Counted from the stretch's first letter, positions 16,932-26,762 are shown. The stretch is DNA of 52,926 nucleotides from a bacterium (GCA_017470815.1 JAFUXT010000005.1:1-52926), one strand, 5' to 3'. A program made the numbers and translations. The notes: a model not told the origin generated them from the letters alone.

Positions 16932-17672
16932 ATGAAAAAATTATTTTTAACCATAGCATTAATAATATTTTGCATGCCTGCATTTGCACAAAATTCAGAG
17001 CCTATCAGAGATGAACTTTTAGACCCGAATATGTACGCAGACAGCAGTAATTCCGTATTCAAACTCGGAATATATGAAAGAGGAGAATACCATTATATTC
17101 CGATTGAAGATGAACTCATTGACCAGGATTTTGTTGCCAATGCGTCGAATTATGCTTTGCCAAAGAAAGAATATTTTGATGATTATTTCCTTGAAAAGCA
17201 GATTGATTTATCAAAAGTCCGCAGGATTAAACCAAAAACAAAATATGATTTTACAAAAAAAAGAATTCCGGTTCATATACAACTTGCAAAACAGATAAAA
17301 TCAACAAAAGAACTTATCGAGGGTTCTGTTATCCCGTTTATTGCAACACAGGATTTTGAAATTTTAGGTAAAAAATTTGTAAAAGGAACAACTGTTTTTG
17401 GCAGAGTAGAATTGATTTCCGCTTCCGATAAAATGGGAGTTCCGGAGTGTTTAAAAATTGATAATTTTTATATTGATGATGAAGGTAAAGAAATAAATCT
17501 TCACGGTCATGTTTCAAAAACTGGAGCAAACCGTTCAATTTGGGTTTATCCTTTGTATCAGGCAGGCAATATTACTTTTTATGTTGCAGGGTTTGTATTT
17601 GTGCCGATACACGGCGGGAGAGCAAAACTTTCTACCACTGAATCTTTTACAGTATTCTATGAAATGCAATAA
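16932..17672 (+). CDS. Exported protein of unknown function
   Basis: 246 residues with a clear signal peptide (MKKLFLTIALIIFCMPAFAQ). The mature part has an acidic N-terminal half with a conserved-looking PLRD-like SEPIRDELLDPN start and a beta-rich C-terminal domain (about 110-245: SVIPFIATQDFEILG, GTTVFGRVELISAS, GKEINLHGHV). This pattern resembles proteins with a small beta-barrel or OB-like domain, but I cannot name a family. It begins one base after the M48-like gene stop, so it is translationally coupled. The two probably act together in the periplasm. Confidence 0.75.
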   Translation: MKKLFLTIALIIFCMPAFAQNSEPIRDELLDPNMYADSSNSVFKLGIYERGEYHYIPIEDELIDQDFVANASNYALPKKEYFDDYFLEKQIDLSKVRRIKPKTKYDFTKKRIPVHIQLAKQIKSTKELIEGSVIPFIATQDFEILGKKFVKGTTVFGRVELISASDKMGVPECLKIDNFYIDDEGKEINLHGHVSKTGANRSIWVYPLYQAGNITFYVAGFVFVPIHGGRAKLSTTESFTVFYEMQ

Positions 17673-17732
17673 TAAGTAAGTTGTCTTTGCGCCCAATATG
17701 TAATTTGGACTTTTAGCCAAACGAAATAAAAT

Positions 17733-17750
17733 GTTGGGGAAAAACCCAAC
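17733..17750. repeat. Short dispersed palindromic repeat (GTTGGG type)
   Basis: GTTGGGG-AAAAA-CCCAAC followed by CTACA. Its reverse complement shares TGTAGGTTGGGT with 30874-30896, so the two belong to one dispersed family. The rest of 17673-17948 holds nothing recognisable apart from an AT-rich presumed promoter region. Confidence 0.6.
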
Positions 17751-17948
17751 CTACAGGCTTTAAGTTAAGTGTTGCGTTTTGTAACGGAATTCAATTATTT
17801 AATATTAAACAAGACAACTTTTATATATTCACTTTTTTTTTTTACGCTTTTGTAATATTAATTAGCAAAAAATTTTTTTTTGATTTTTTAGTAGTAAAAT
17901 AAAAAATGGAAATGTATAAATGACACTATTTGAATAGGGATGGAAAAT

Positions 17949-19379
17949 ATGAGTGTATTAGAAATTAAAACAAATATTGAAAATGTAAATGGGGTTAAAT
18001 CAGCAGAAAACATCAATTATACCGATGATGAGTTACGTGAAATAGGTAAAGAATACTGTTCTCACGGGGATAAAGTTTATGCAGACCCTATTCCTAAGGT
18101 ATTTAAGGATTGCAACGGAGTCTATATGTATGACTCTGAAGACACACCATATTTAGATTTGGAAATGTGGTTTGCGTCTTGTAATTTGGGGTACAAGAAT
18201 CAACGCATAAGAGATGCCGTTGTTGATCAGATAGATACATTACCTCAAATTTCATCTCACTTTTTATATGATTACAAAGTTTTGTTGTCAGAAAAAATTG
18301 CAAAAGCAAATATAAAAAGATTTGGCTATAAAGGTCGTGTTCAATACAATGTAGGCGGTTCACAGGCAACAGAAGACGCTTTGAAATTGGTCAGAAACTA
18401 CACTCACAAAAACAGAGTATTTTCATTCTTTGGCGGATTTCATGGCAGAACATTGGGGGCAAGTTGCTTAACTGCAGGTTACAGATACAGAAAACCGTTC
18501 GGTCATTTTGGTGACGAAGCGCATTTTGTACCTTATCCGTATTGTTTCAGATGTCCTTACGGCAAAAAATGTGATTCATGCAATTATTACTGTGTACAAC
18601 AGTTAAGACGTGAATTTGAAGATAATTGCGCAGGTTTATATGACCATTCTTCAAAAGATTGTGCTTTTGGTGCATTCTTTGTTGAACCTGTTCAGGGTTC
18701 AGGCGGTTATATTGTTCCGCCAAAAGGATACTTTAAAGAACTCAAAAAAGTTTTAGACGATTTCGGTGTACTTTTTGTAGCAGACGAAATTCAAATGGGC
18801 TTCTACAGAACAGGGAAACTTTGGTCTATTGAACATTTTGATGTTAAACCTGATGTAATTACATTTGGTAAATCACTTACTAACGGTTTAAATCCGCTTG
18901 CAGGTATGTGGGCAAGAGAAGAAATTATTAACCCTGAAGTATGGCCAAACGGCAGAACTCACTCAACATTCTGCAACAACCCTGTCGGCATGAGAGCAGG
19001 ATATGAAGTTATGAAAACCTTTGAAGAAGAAGATTTTGAAACTCAGGTTGCAAACAAAGGTAAATACTTCCTTGACGGTTTGAAATCATTGGAAAGAAAA
19101 CACAAAAGAATCGGTACAGTTGACGGTTTGGGTCTTGCTTTGAGAATTGAATGTGTAACAGAAGACGGCTACACACCTGACTCAAAACTTTGCCATGACA
19201 TTTTGGCAGAAGGTCTTAAAGGGGATTTGACATACAGAGGAAGAAAATGCGGTATTATCCTTAACAAAGGAAGCCACTATAACAACTCGATTACTCTTGT
19301 TCCTGCCGTTACTATTTCTTATGAAGAAATTGATATGGCTATTGAACTTATAGACCAATTATTTACGAGGTTGTCATAA
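17949..19379 (+). CDS. Class III PLP-dependent aminotransferase
   Basis: 476 residues from ATG 17949, chosen because AGGGATGGA lies at the right distance; an ATG at 17940 is possible. Fold type I motifs are present: FADEIQ-type VADEIQMGFYRTG (about 277-289), and the PLP lysine in VITFGKSLTNG (K308 in this numbering). FSFFGGFHGRTLGAS holds the phosphate-binding region. The family includes acetylornithine, ornithine and GABA aminotransferases, which move an amino group from an omega position to 2-oxoglutarate. A Cys-rich insert (C-F-R-C-P-Y-G-K-K-C-D-S-C-N-Y-Y-C, about 199-215) follows the PYPYC segment seen in some members. Substrate unresolved. The next gene starts directly at the stop, so the two are coupled. 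Confidence 0.85.
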   Translation: MSVLEIKTNIENVNGVKSAENINYTDDELREIGKEYCSHGDKVYADPIPKVFKDCNGVYMYDSEDTPYLDLEMWFASCNLGYKNQRIRDAVVDQIDTLPQISSHFLYDYKVLLSEKIAKANIKRFGYKGRVQYNVGGSQATEDALKLVRNYTHKNRVFSFFGGFHGRTLGASCLTAGYRYRKPFGHFGDEAHFVPYPYCFRCPYGKKCDSCNYYCVQQLRREFEDNCAGLYDHSSKDCAFGAFFVEPVQGSGGYIVPPKGYFKELKKVLDDFGVLFVADEIQMGFYRTGKLWSIEHFDVKPDVITFGKSLTNGLNPLAGMWAREEIINPEVWPNGRTHSTFCNNPVGMRAGYEVMKTFEEEDFETQVANKGKYFLDGLKSLERKHKRIGTVDGLGLALRIECVTEDGYTPDSKLCHDILAEGLKGDLTYRGRKCGIILNKGSHYNNSITLVPAVTISYEEIDMAIELIDQLFTRLS

Positions 19380-20216
19380 GTGCCCGAAAGTATAGATTTT
19401 GAACTTATACATAACGACTCTGAAACAGATAAAGCCGTACTGTTGTTTCACGGTTTGACAGGCAGTCCGTTTGAGATGAAAAAATACGGTGATTTTTTGT
19501 TCAAAAACGGGTATGATGTTTTTTGCTATTCATTTCCGGGGCATGGCGACAGAATAAGCGAAATTGAAACTGTTACATGGCAGGATTGGTGCGAATTTGC
19601 TCAAGATAAATACACAAATTTGAGAAAAAATTATAATCGGTTTTTTGTTTCGGGTTTGTGTTTGGGTGCTGCAATGGCAGTATATTTGGGTGAACATAAT
19701 AAAGATTTGACAGGAATTATTGCACTTTCTACGACTTTGTTTTTAGACGGTTTTTGTATTCCTTGGACAATATCACTTTTGCCGTTCGCTTTAAGTACAA
19801 TAATAAGATTTTATTACACTTTTCCTGAAGATGATTGTTTTGGGGTTAAAAACGAGCGTACAAGAAAAAGTCTTGCAAAAATTACCGCAAAAGCAAATAT
19901 AAGCATGGACAATTATCCGCTGAATTGTGTTGACGGACTTTTAAAATTATCAAAAAATGTCAGAAAGAATCTTAAAAATGTAACTTGTCCGATTTTGTGT
20001 ATTCATTCAAAATATGATAATCTTTCAAGCACAAAAGGGGCAAAAGTTGTTTTAGACGGAGTTTCATCAGAGATTAAAAAATATGTTGAACTTAATGACA
20101 GTTATCACATGGTGCTTTATGATAACGAAAAAGAACTTGTAATGAACACAGTAAAAGAATTTTTAGACGAACTTGCACCGCAAAAAACACAACAGAGAGA
20201 ACTACAAACAGTATGA
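19380..20216 (+). CDS. Alpha/beta hydrolase with Cys nucleophile position (Est30/monoacylglycerol-lipase type)
   Basis: 278 residues from GTG 19380, directly after the previous stop. HGLTGSPFEM (24-33) is the oxyanion-hole region of the carboxylesterase Est30/thermostable lipase group. The nucleophile elbow is GLCLGA, so Cys94 replaces the usual Ser of GLSLGG. The acid is D213 (HSKYD) and the base H243 (SYHMVLYD), so the rest of the triad is complete. Ser-to-Cys at this place occurs in dienelactone hydrolases; activity of this protein on esters is uncertain. It overlaps the following membrane-protein gene by 4 bp (ATGA) and is coupled to the upstream aminotransferase. Confidence 0.8.
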   Translation: MPESIDFELIHNDSETDKAVLLFHGLTGSPFEMKKYGDFLFKNGYDVFCYSFPGHGDRISEIETVTWQDWCEFAQDKYTNLRKNYNRFFVSGLCLGAAMAVYLGEHNKDLTGIIALSTTLFLDGFCIPWTISLLPFALSTIIRFYYTFPEDDCFGVKNERTRKSLAKITAKANISMDNYPLNCVDGLLKLSKNVRKNLKNVTCPILCIHSKYDNLSSTKGAKVVLDGVSSEIKKYVELNDSYHMVLYDNEKELVMNTVKEFLDELAPQKTQQRELQTV

Positions 20217-20545
20217 ATATAATTACGCTTATAACTATAATTTTGAACATAGTTGCAATACTTGTACTATGTGCCGGATTATTCCACAAATTTGAAAATC
20301 CGAAAAATAAAGCCGTTTACGGATATGTAATTGCAGGCGGAATGATTCCATATATGCTTGCATTGAGTATTTATGTTATTTCAGATATTATAGTTAATCG
20401 TAATTTTTGGTCAATATTTTTGATTTTGTGTGTAATTTCGCCATTTATAATCGGAAAACTTGTAAAATATGAAACATTAAAAATATACACGCTTATCCAG
20501 ATTTTATGCTTCTGCGCAAGTCTTGCGGTTTTGTGTTTAAAATAG
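20213..20545 (+). CDS. Small three-helix membrane protein
   Basis: 110 residues, with about three hydrophobic helices (3-23, 36-58, 63-105 in two parts). Starts at the ATGA overlap with the hydrolase stop. No family recognised. Its coupling in an operon aminotransferase-hydrolase-membrane protein-nitroreductase suggests a membrane partner of that set, without direct evidence. Confidence 0.7.
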   Translation: MNIITLITIILNIVAILVLCAGLFHKFENPKNKAVYGYVIAGGMIPYMLALSIYVISDIIVNRNFWSIFLILCVISPFIIGKLVKYETLKIYTLIQILCFCASLAVLCLK

Positions 20546-20556
20546 AGGAGTAAATT

Positions 20557-21450
20557 ATGTCAGAATTGAATTTTGTTGTGGACAGGGAAAAATGTATTCA
20601 TTGCGGTAAATGTTCTGATGACTGTGCAACAGGGATTATAGAATTTGATAGAGAAGGATTTCCGCTTGTTAAATCCGGAAATGAACAATATTGTATGAAA
20701 TGCCAGCATTGTTTTGCAATTTGTCCTGCCGGTGCAATTTCAATATGTAATAAAAAGCCTGAAGATTCAGATATTTGCGATAACAATTTACCAACTGATG
20801 AACAGGTTTTAAACCTTATTCAGCACAGAAAAAGTATAAGAAGTTACAAACAGGAAAATCTTGACAAAGCGACAATGCAAAAACTTAAAGATATGCTCAA
20901 ATATTCTCCGACAGGCTGTAATAACCATAAACTCCATATCGCACTCATTGATGATATTGAAGTTATGAACAGATTTAGAAACAGAACTAATAATACTATC
21001 AAAAAAGCACTTTTATCAAACAAATGGCTTCCTGTTTCAAAGAAGTTTGAAAAATTCAAACAACAATTTATAGACGGCAAAGATGTAATTTTCAGAGGCG
21101 CACCGCACATGTTGGTTGTGTCTGTGCCTGTAACTGCACCGTGCGCACCTGTTGACCCGATAATTTTATTAAGTTACTTTGAACTCTATGCTCAAAGTTT
21201 GGGGGTAGGGACATTGTGGTGCGGATTTGCGGAAATTGCACTGAAATTAATCCCTGACTTGTGTCAGTATTTGGAAATTCCTGACGGCTACAAGGTTGGT
21301 TACGTTATGCTTTTTGGTAAGACTGATTTGAAATACCAAAGAGCAACTCAGCCTGAAGATTACGATATTTCGGTTATCGAACCGCATGAAATCTTCCCTG
21401 CAACCTTTGTTGATAAGGTTAAGAGATATTTTTGGAACGCTTTAAGATAA
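20557..21450 (+). CDS. Ferredoxin-fused nitroreductase
   Basis: 297 residues with GAGG-type ribosome binding site. The N-terminal 60 residues carry two [4Fe-4S] cluster motifs, C13-x2-C16-x2-C19-x3-C23 and C46-x2-C49-x2-C52-x3-C56. The remaining 230 residues are a nitroreductase-family FMN domain (HRKSIRSYK at the start, SPTGCNNHKLHI, and LGVGTLWCGF). Such fusions in anaerobes are flavin oxidoreductases that take electrons from ferredoxin-type clusters. The substrate is unknown; nitro-compounds are reduced by many members but need not be the physiological target. Confidence 0.9.
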   Translation: MSELNFVVDREKCIHCGKCSDDCATGIIEFDREGFPLVKSGNEQYCMKCQHCFAICPAGAISICNKKPEDSDICDNNLPTDEQVLNLIQHRKSIRSYKQENLDKATMQKLKDMLKYSPTGCNNHKLHIALIDDIEVMNRFRNRTNNTIKKALLSNKWLPVSKKFEKFKQQFIDGKDVIFRGAPHMLVVSVPVTAPCAPVDPIILLSYFELYAQSLGVGTLWCGFAEIALKLIPDLCQYLEIPDGYKVGYVMLFGKTDLKYQRATQPEDYDISVIEPHEIFPATFVDKVKRYFWNALR

Positions 21451-21543
21451 TAAATAATATAATCCGAACTATAGTTTATGAGAATATTTTTATAGTACAA
21501 TTTAGAATGTAAAAATTATTACAAAGAGAGAAAGGAATAAATT

Positions 21544-23226
21544 ATGACAAAACTTTCACCGTTACAGATTGAAAGATTAAAATACCAGCCAAAACTTCCT
21601 GCAAGTTTGCAAAACGGTATTAATTCACTTGAAATGACAGAAGGTTCCGCAACAGAGTCAGTTGCAGATCAACAGGATATTCAAAACCTGTTCCCTAACA
21701 CTTACGGAAAACCTGTTGTTACATTTAAATCAACACAAAATTCAAAACAAACTCCGGCAAGAAATGTCGGTGTAATTCTTTCAGGCGGACAGGCTCCGGG
21801 CGGACACAATGTTATCGCAGGGCTTTATGATGCCCTAAAAAGTGCTAATCCTGAAAGCAAATTGTACGGATTTTTAGGCGGCCCATCAGGTATTATTGAC
21901 GGTAAGTATGTTGAATTTGATGATGAATTTATCAATGCATACAGAAACACCGGCGGATTTGATATTATCGGTTCAGGCAGAACAAAATTGGAAACTGAGG
22001 ACCAATTCCATGAATCTTATAATGTATGCAAAAAACTCGGTATCAGCGCAGTTGTAATTATCGGCGGTGATGATTCAAATACAAATGCCGCACTTTTGGC
22101 TGAATGGTTTGTGAAAAATAAAACAGGTATTCAGGTTATCGGCTGCCCGAAAACTATTGACGGCGACTTGAAAAACGACCAGATAGAAATTTCATTCGGG
22201 TTTGATACCGCAACAAAAACTTATGCCGAACTAATAGGAAACATTCAAAGGGATGCTAATTCCGCTAAAAAATATTGGCATTTTATCAAAATTATGGGCA
22301 GAAGTGCTTCTCATGTAGCACTTGAAGCCGCTTTGCAAACTCAACCAAACATCACTTTAATAAGTGAAGAAGTTGAAGCAAAGAAAATGTCATTATCATC
22401 AATTATTGATTATATGTCAGATATCATTGTAAGACGTGCTAATGCAGGTAAAAATTTTGGTATAGCAGTTATTCCTGAAGGTTTAATTGAATTTATACCT
22501 GAAATGAAAACGATGATTGCGAATTTGAACGATATTATGGCAGAACTCGAATCTGACCCGAGTTTTGTAAATGCTACAACAATCCGTGAGAAATTCACAA
22601 TAGTTGAACGCAGACTTGATGATGAAAATGCAAAAGTATATAACTCATTACCTTCAATAATCAAAGAACAGTTGCTTGCAGACAGAGATCCGCACGGTAA
22701 TGTTCAGGTTTCTAAAATTGAAACAGAAAAATTACTTATTGAAATGCTTTCAACAAAATTAGCAGAATTAAAATCAGAAGGTCAGTATATAGGCAAATTC
22801 TCAACACAATCTCATTTCTTTGGGTATGAAGGCAGATGTGCATTCCCGTCAAATTTTGATGCGGATTATTGTTATTCTTTGGGTTACAATGCCTATGCAT
22901 TGATTTCTAACGGATTGACAGGTTATTTATCATCAGTTAAAAACCTTACTGCACCTGCAAAAGAATGGGTTGCAGGTGGTGTTCCTCTGACAATGATGAT
23001 GAACATGGAAAAACGCCACGGTGCAATGAAACCTGTTATTAAAAAAGCATTGGTTGAACTTAACGGACCTGTTTTTGCACAGTTGCAAAACAATCGTGAA
23101 GATTGGGCAATGAATGACAGATACTTGTTCCCTGGAGCAATCCAATATTTTGGACCAAGTTCTGTTTGTGATATTACGACAGTAACCCTGCAACTTGAAC
23201 AGGCTAAAACATTAGCATCTGTATAG
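21544..23226 (+). CDS. pfp: Pyrophosphate-dependent phosphofructokinase (long form)
   Basis: 560 residues, the length of the long PFP type related to plant PFP beta subunits. Catalyses fructose-6-phosphate + PPi to fructose-1,6-bisphosphate + Pi, reversibly, in glycolysis. Seen: PPi-binding [23 protein letters not shown] (the GGDDS signature where ATP enzymes have GGDGS), [10 protein letters not shown] with D206 and D208, and [11 protein letters not shown]. Strong RBS (AAAGGA) and its own leader after a 93-bp gap. A good terminator follows at 23263. Its use of PPi fits an anaerobic fermenter that saves ATP. Confidence 0.95.
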   Translation: MTKLSPLQIERLKYQPKLPASLQNGINSLEMTEGSATESVADQQDIQNLFPNTYGKPVVTFKSTQNSKQTPARNVGVILSGGQAPGGHNVIAGLYDALKSANPESKLYGFLGGPSGIIDGKYVEFDDEFINAYRNTGGFDIIGSGRTKLETEDQFHESYNVCKKLGISAVVIIGGDDSNTNAALLAEWFVKNKTGIQVIGCPKTIDGDLKNDQIEISFGFDTATKTYAELIGNIQRDANSAKKYWHFIKIMGRSASHVALEAALQTQPNITLISEEVEAKKMSLSSIIDYMSDIIVRRANAGKNFGIAVIPEGLIEFIPEMKTMIANLNDIMAELESDPSFVNATTIREKFTIVERRLDDENAKVYNSLPSIIKEQLLADRDPHGNVQVSKIETEKLLIEMLSTKLAELKSEGQYIGKFSTQSHFFGYEGRCAFPSNFDADYCYSLGYNAYALISNGLTGYLSSVKNLTAPAKEWVAGGVPLTMMMNMEKRHGAMKPVIKKALVELNGPVFAQLQNNREDWAMNDRYLFPGAIQYFGPSSVCDITTVTLQLEQAKTLASV

Positions 23227-23262
23227 TTATAAAATAAGACAGTTAAAATTATTCAATATAAA

Positions 23263-23287
23263 GGTGCATCTATGATGCACCTTTTGT
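23263..23287 (+). terminator. pfp: Rho-independent terminator of pfp
   Basis: GGTGCATC-TAT-GATGCACC followed by TTTTGTATTTTT; A-rich upstream side makes it usable for the convergent gene too. Confidence 0.85.
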
Positions 23288-23300
23288 ATTTTTAGAAGAA

Positions 23301-23702
23301 TTATTTTTTATTCCAGTCTAATGATTCCCATTCTACCAATGTTCTCAAAATTTCAGATTGCTCTTGCTGTGTAATATTTGTTCCACCGGGAGAATCAGGT
23401 GAAGTATATAAACCGAACAATGGTGTAAAACGATTTATTTCATCCTTACCTTTTATGTGTTTTGCCAAATTTCTCATTATAGTATTAGCTTCTGCAGCAG
23501 TAATATTACCTTTATTTTTTGCAATATCTGTTTTTCTCATTTCTCTTGCTGTTCTGACAGCTAAACTTGAGTCATAATATGAACCTGTATAGCTATATGT
23601 TGCAGTTCTTTCAAGCTTATCTCCCGTACGAAAACTGAGAGTTTCTTTTTTCCCGTTAGCAACAGGTAAATAATAATAAGTCGGTTTAATTTCTCCGCCC
23701 AT
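23301..23702 (-). CDS. Small hypothetical protein
   Basis: 133 residues with a strong GGAGG before the ATG. Starts MGGEIKPTYYYLP; the middle is rich in Ser/Thr/Tyr (TATYSYTGSYYDSS). DIAKNKGNITAAE resembles an EF-hand loop but Gly is one position late, so I do not call it. No signal or membrane segment. Unknown function. Confidence 0.7.
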   Translation of the reverse strand: MGGEIKPTYYYLPVANGKKETLSFRTGDKLERTATYSYTGSYYDSSLAVRTAREMRKTDIAKNKGNITAAEANTIMRNLAKHIKGKDEINRFTPLFGLYTSPDSPGGTNITQQEQSEILRTLVEWESLDWNKK

Positions 23703-23852
23703 AATAATCCTCCATTAAATTTAATAATATCCCCTTGTATTTATTTAAAAACTTTTTTTAAAATAAAATTGACAAAAATCTGCATTTTATTAAGTTTTGT
23801 AAAGCATATAGCAAGATTGAAAGGTGGGAAATGCGATAAATATAGTGAATAT

Positions 23853-23872
23853 ATGTGTCGGGCTAAAGCCCG
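23853..23872. repeat. Hairpin downstream of 23890 gene
   Basis: GTCGGGCT-AA-AGCCCGAC, a perfect 8+8 inverted repeat of the dispersed type with no T-run on either side. Confidence 0.5.
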
Positions 23873-23889
23873 ACCAAACAACTTTCCTT

Positions 23890-24777
23890 TTACTCTTCAA
23901 ACTTCAACTCTAACTGTTTTGGTTCTTTATGGATGAATGTCGGTTTCGGTTCTGTTTTTTTCGCTTTATTTATCATCTGAGGAGTTTCAAATTTAGGGTA
24001 CAAAACTTTGTCTATATCTTCAAAATGTACTCTTTTTTTGAGAATTTTGTTCAAATGATATTCAACAGTTTTTTTGATTTCAGCAAGCATACCTTTACTT
24101 TGTTTGAAACGGATAAAATTCGGATTGACAGGTGCAAGTGTGCGTTTTGTGTAATTCGGGTGAAATTCAAATTCGTCAAGTTCATAGCGTTCAACCCCTG
24201 CTTTTTTGCCAAGCGGCTTGAATATCGCTTTTAACATAATTTCTTTATTAGTTGGTGAATGTAACAAAACATTGTCATGTTGTACAAAATCCGTAACATT
24301 ATTTTTTACTGCTTTTGATAATGCTTTAACATATTCACTGTGCGCATCACCTTGCGTCCAAATGGCATCAGACTTTGCAAGACCTAAGTTTTTTATGCCT
24401 TTGAGGTTTTCTATAATAGAAACATCTGCGCCGGTTGCAATTATGCCGAGTTTATTTTTGCGGTAAACAGAACGGACAACATTAAATTTCGCATAATCAT
24501 CATCGATTTCTCTGAGTTTTGCAGACATTTCTTTGTGTTTCAAAGTTTCGGGTTTTGTTTTTTCAACTTTGCGGGGTATTCCGTACAACCTGCGCAGATT
24601 GTTATAATAATCTTCGTTAAGCCAATTTACAATTTTTGAATTGAGTTGTTTGTAAAGTTTACTGTTTTCGGACGGATTTACAAATTTTGCTATGCCGTCA
24701 TCCCCTCTTGTGCAGATGCTTACTCTGAAAGAATGTCCGAAAGTTTGATTATTGTTGTTTATTGGTGATATTTGCAT
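23890..24777 (-). CDS. Hypothetical protein with N-terminal FG motif
   Basis: 295 residues starting MQISPINNNNQTFGHSFRV. The N-terminal I-x-I...F-G signature recurs at 14734, 33168 and 45610. The body has Lys-rich helices and a central IIATGADVSIIENLKGIKNLG segment; the C-terminal tail is a Lys/Glu/Pro linker. No family recognised. RBS AAAGGAAAA. The upstream 298 bp (24778-25075) contain imperfect GTGAGTTTGAAGTTTATT-type direct repeats and then the acpP promoter. Confidence 0.7.
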   Translation of the reverse strand: MQISPINNNNQTFGHSFRVSICTRGDDGIAKFVNPSENSKLYKQLNSKIVNWLNEDYYNNLRRLYGIPRKVEKTKPETLKHKEMSAKLREIDDDYAKFNVVRSVYRKNKLGIIATGADVSIIENLKGIKNLGLAKSDAIWTQGDAHSEYVKALSKAVKNNVTDFVQHDNVLLHSPTNKEIMLKAIFKPLGKKAGVERYELDEFEFHPNYTKRTLAPVNPNFIRFKQSKGMLAEIKKTVEYHLNKILKKRVHFEDIDKVLYPKFETPQMINKAKKTEPKPTFIHKEPKQLELKFEE

Positions 24778-24989
24778 GTGTTTTTCCTTTTTATAAAAAG
24801 TTTGTGAGTTTGAAGTTTATTACGATAATTTGGATAGTTTGCCAGTTTGTGGGTTTGTGGTTTGAAGTTTATTAAAGTTATTAATTAATCTGAAATGAAC
24901 TTGCTAACTTTTTATAATACCCAAACAAAACTTTTTTTGCTTTGTTTTATAAAGTTTTATAACAAATTATTATATATATTGTAAAATTC

Positions 24990-25017
24990 TTGCAAAAAAA
25001 ATTTGTTGAAATATAAT
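24990..25017 (+). promoter_or_regulatory. acpP: Promoter of acpP
   Basis: TTGCAA (24990-24995), 16-base spacer, TATAAT (25012-25017). Leader of about 50 bases ending in AGAGGAAAGAAAAAC before ATG. Confidence 0.7.
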
Positions 25018-25075
25018 TATGTAAGAGAAGTATTAATAGTAATACATTTATTACAAAAAAAGAGGAAAGAAAAAC

Positions 25076-25312
25076 ATGAGTACATTAGAAACAGTTAAAA
25101 AAGTTGTAGTAGAGCAATTGAGTGTAGATGAAAAATTAGTTACACCTGAAGCAAAATTTACAGATGATTTGGGTGCAGATTCATTAGACACAGTTGAATT
25201 AGTTATGGCTTTGGAAGAAGAATTCAAATGCGAAATTCCTGATGAAGACGCAGAAAAAATTCAAACAGTTCAAGATGCTGTAAATTATATTGACAGCAAA
25301 TTGTCTCACTAA
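25076..25312 (+). CDS. acpP: Acyl carrier protein
   Basis: 78 residues, the standard ACP length. The phosphopantetheine attachment motif DSLDTVE is at 35-41 (S36, in [10 protein letters not shown]). Carries growing acyl chains in type II fatty acid synthesis in the cytoplasm. FabF follows 166 bp later, the usual acpP-fabF order. A hairpin terminator and a dispersed repeat lie between them, so most transcripts may end after acpP. Confidence 0.97.
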   Translation: MSTLETVKKVVVEQLSVDEKLVTPEAKFTDDLGADSLDTVELVMALEEEFKCEIPDEDAEKIQTVQDAVNYIDSKLSH

Positions 25313-25346
25313 TTTGAGTTTTTAAACAATTGAATTTTATAAATAT

Positions 25347-25380
25347 GGGAGTGGGACAGTATTGTTTCGCTCCCGTATTA
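25347..25380 (+). terminator. acpP: Terminator after acpP
   Basis: GGGAGTGGGACA-GTAT-TGTTTCGCTCCC, a 12-bp stem with G-U pairs, followed by GTATTATTTAT. Confidence 0.6.
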
Positions 25381-25385
25381 TTTAT

Positions 25386-25457
25386 ACGTCATTCTGAGCA
25401 AAGATTCTTCGGGCATGCGCCCTCAGTAATGACGAGTACAAAGCGAAGAATCTTTTT
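25386..25457. repeat. Dispersed structured repeat (GTCATTCTGAG type)
   Basis: CGTCATTCTGAG pairs with CTCAGTAATGACG, and AAGATTCTTCG pairs with CGAAGAATCTTT, giving two nested arms. Same word family as 30773-30802 and 30919-30945. Confidence 0.6.
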
Positions 25458-25478
25458 ATTTACATAAAGGAAGAAATT

Positions 25479-26741
25479 ATGACAAAGAGAAGAGTAGTTA
25501 TCACAGGATTAGGTGCTGTTACCCCGTTTGGCGTTGGTGTTGATAAATTCTGGAATAGTTTGAAAGAAGGAAAAAGCGGAATAACTTTATCCGAATCAAT
25601 AGATATATCAAAGCATGTTGTTCATGTTTCAGGGGAAGTAAAACAAAAAGATTTTAATCCTGAAGATTATATGGATCCAAAGGAAATTAAGAAAACTGAC
25701 AGATTTGTTCAGTTTGCTATGGTTGCGGCTGATGAAGCAATTAAAGATGCAAAAATTGAAGATATTGAAAGTCTTGGTATAGACCCTTACAGAGTGGGTG
25801 TAATAGTCAGTTCAGCAGCAGGCGGGTTCAGAACATTTGAAGACAACCATATCAGAATTTTGGAAAAAGGACCAAACAAATGTTCACCGTTTACAATTCC
25901 TATGATGATTGTAAATATGCCGTCAGGTAAAATTTCAATGAAATACGGCTATAAAGGTTTAAACAAAGTTGTTGTATCTGCTTGTGCAACAGGTACTCAC
26001 TCTGTAGGTGATGCGTTCCGTTCAATTCAGTACGGTGATGCTGACATAATTGTTGCAGGCGGTTGTGAAGCAACAATTTGTGATGTTGGTGTCGGCGCTT
26101 TTTCAGCAGCAAGAACATTATCAAGACGCAATGATGATCCTGCAACCGCATCAAGACCTTATGACATTGGCAGAGATGGTTTTGTAATGGGTGAAGGCGC
26201 AGGTGTTTTGGTATTGGAAGAATATGAACACGCAAAAGCAAGAGGCGCCCATATTTATGCTGAAATTGCCGGTTATGGTCAAACAGCAGATGCTTATGAT
26301 GTTGTTGCTCCGGATCCTGAAGGTAAAGGCGCAATAAAGGCTATGGAATTTGCTCTAAAAGATGCAGATTTAAAACCTGAACAAATTCAGTATGTAAATA
26401 CACATGGTACAAGTACAGGTTTGGGTGATAAGGCAGAATCACATGCCGTTGCAAAAGTTTTTGGTGACAGAAAACAAAACCCGAATCTTTATGTGTCTTC
26501 AACAAAGAGTATGCACGGACACATGCTTGGTGCAACCGGTGCGGTTGAAGCGATAGCATGCGTTAAAACAATAAATGATAATATAGTTCCTCCTACTATC
26601 AATCTTAAAGACCAAGACCCTGAAGTAGCGGACTTAAATTATGTGCCAAATAAAGCCGTTAAGGCCGAAATTCATACGGCACTTTCAAACTCTTTTGGAT
26701 TTGGGGGACAAAACGCTTCTTTAATCTTTAAGGAAGTATAG
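25479..26741 (+). CDS. fabF: Beta-ketoacyl-ACP synthase II
   Basis: 420 residues, normal FabF length. Catalyses condensation of malonyl-ACP with acyl-ACP in fatty acid elongation. Active-site triad Cys-His-His: C169 in SACATGTH, H309 in NTHGTST and H346 in KSMHGHMLGA. Clear RBS (AAAGGAAG). Pairs with acpP upstream. A bidirectional terminator follows. Confidence 0.97.
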   Translation: MTKRRVVITGLGAVTPFGVGVDKFWNSLKEGKSGITLSESIDISKHVVHVSGEVKQKDFNPEDYMDPKEIKKTDRFVQFAMVAADEAIKDAKIEDIESLGIDPYRVGVIVSSAAGGFRTFEDNHIRILEKGPNKCSPFTIPMMIVNMPSGKISMKYGYKGLNKVVVSACATGTHSVGDAFRSIQYGDADIIVAGGCEATICDVGVGAFSAARTLSRRNDDPATASRPYDIGRDGFVMGEGAGVLVLEEYEHAKARGAHIYAEIAGYGQTADAYDVVAPDPEGKGAIKAMEFALKDADLKPEQIQYVNTHGTSTGLGDKAESHAVAKVFGDRKQNPNLYVSSTKSMHGHMLGATGAVEAIACVKTINDNIVPPTINLKDQDPEVADLNYVPNKAVKAEIHTALSNSFGFGGQNASLIFKEV

Positions 26742-26762
26742 TTTAATAATTATTCCAAATTA

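Noticed and set aside
23301..23702. EF-hand in the 133-residue protein
   Set aside because: The Gly of the loop is one position late and acidic ligands are missing.
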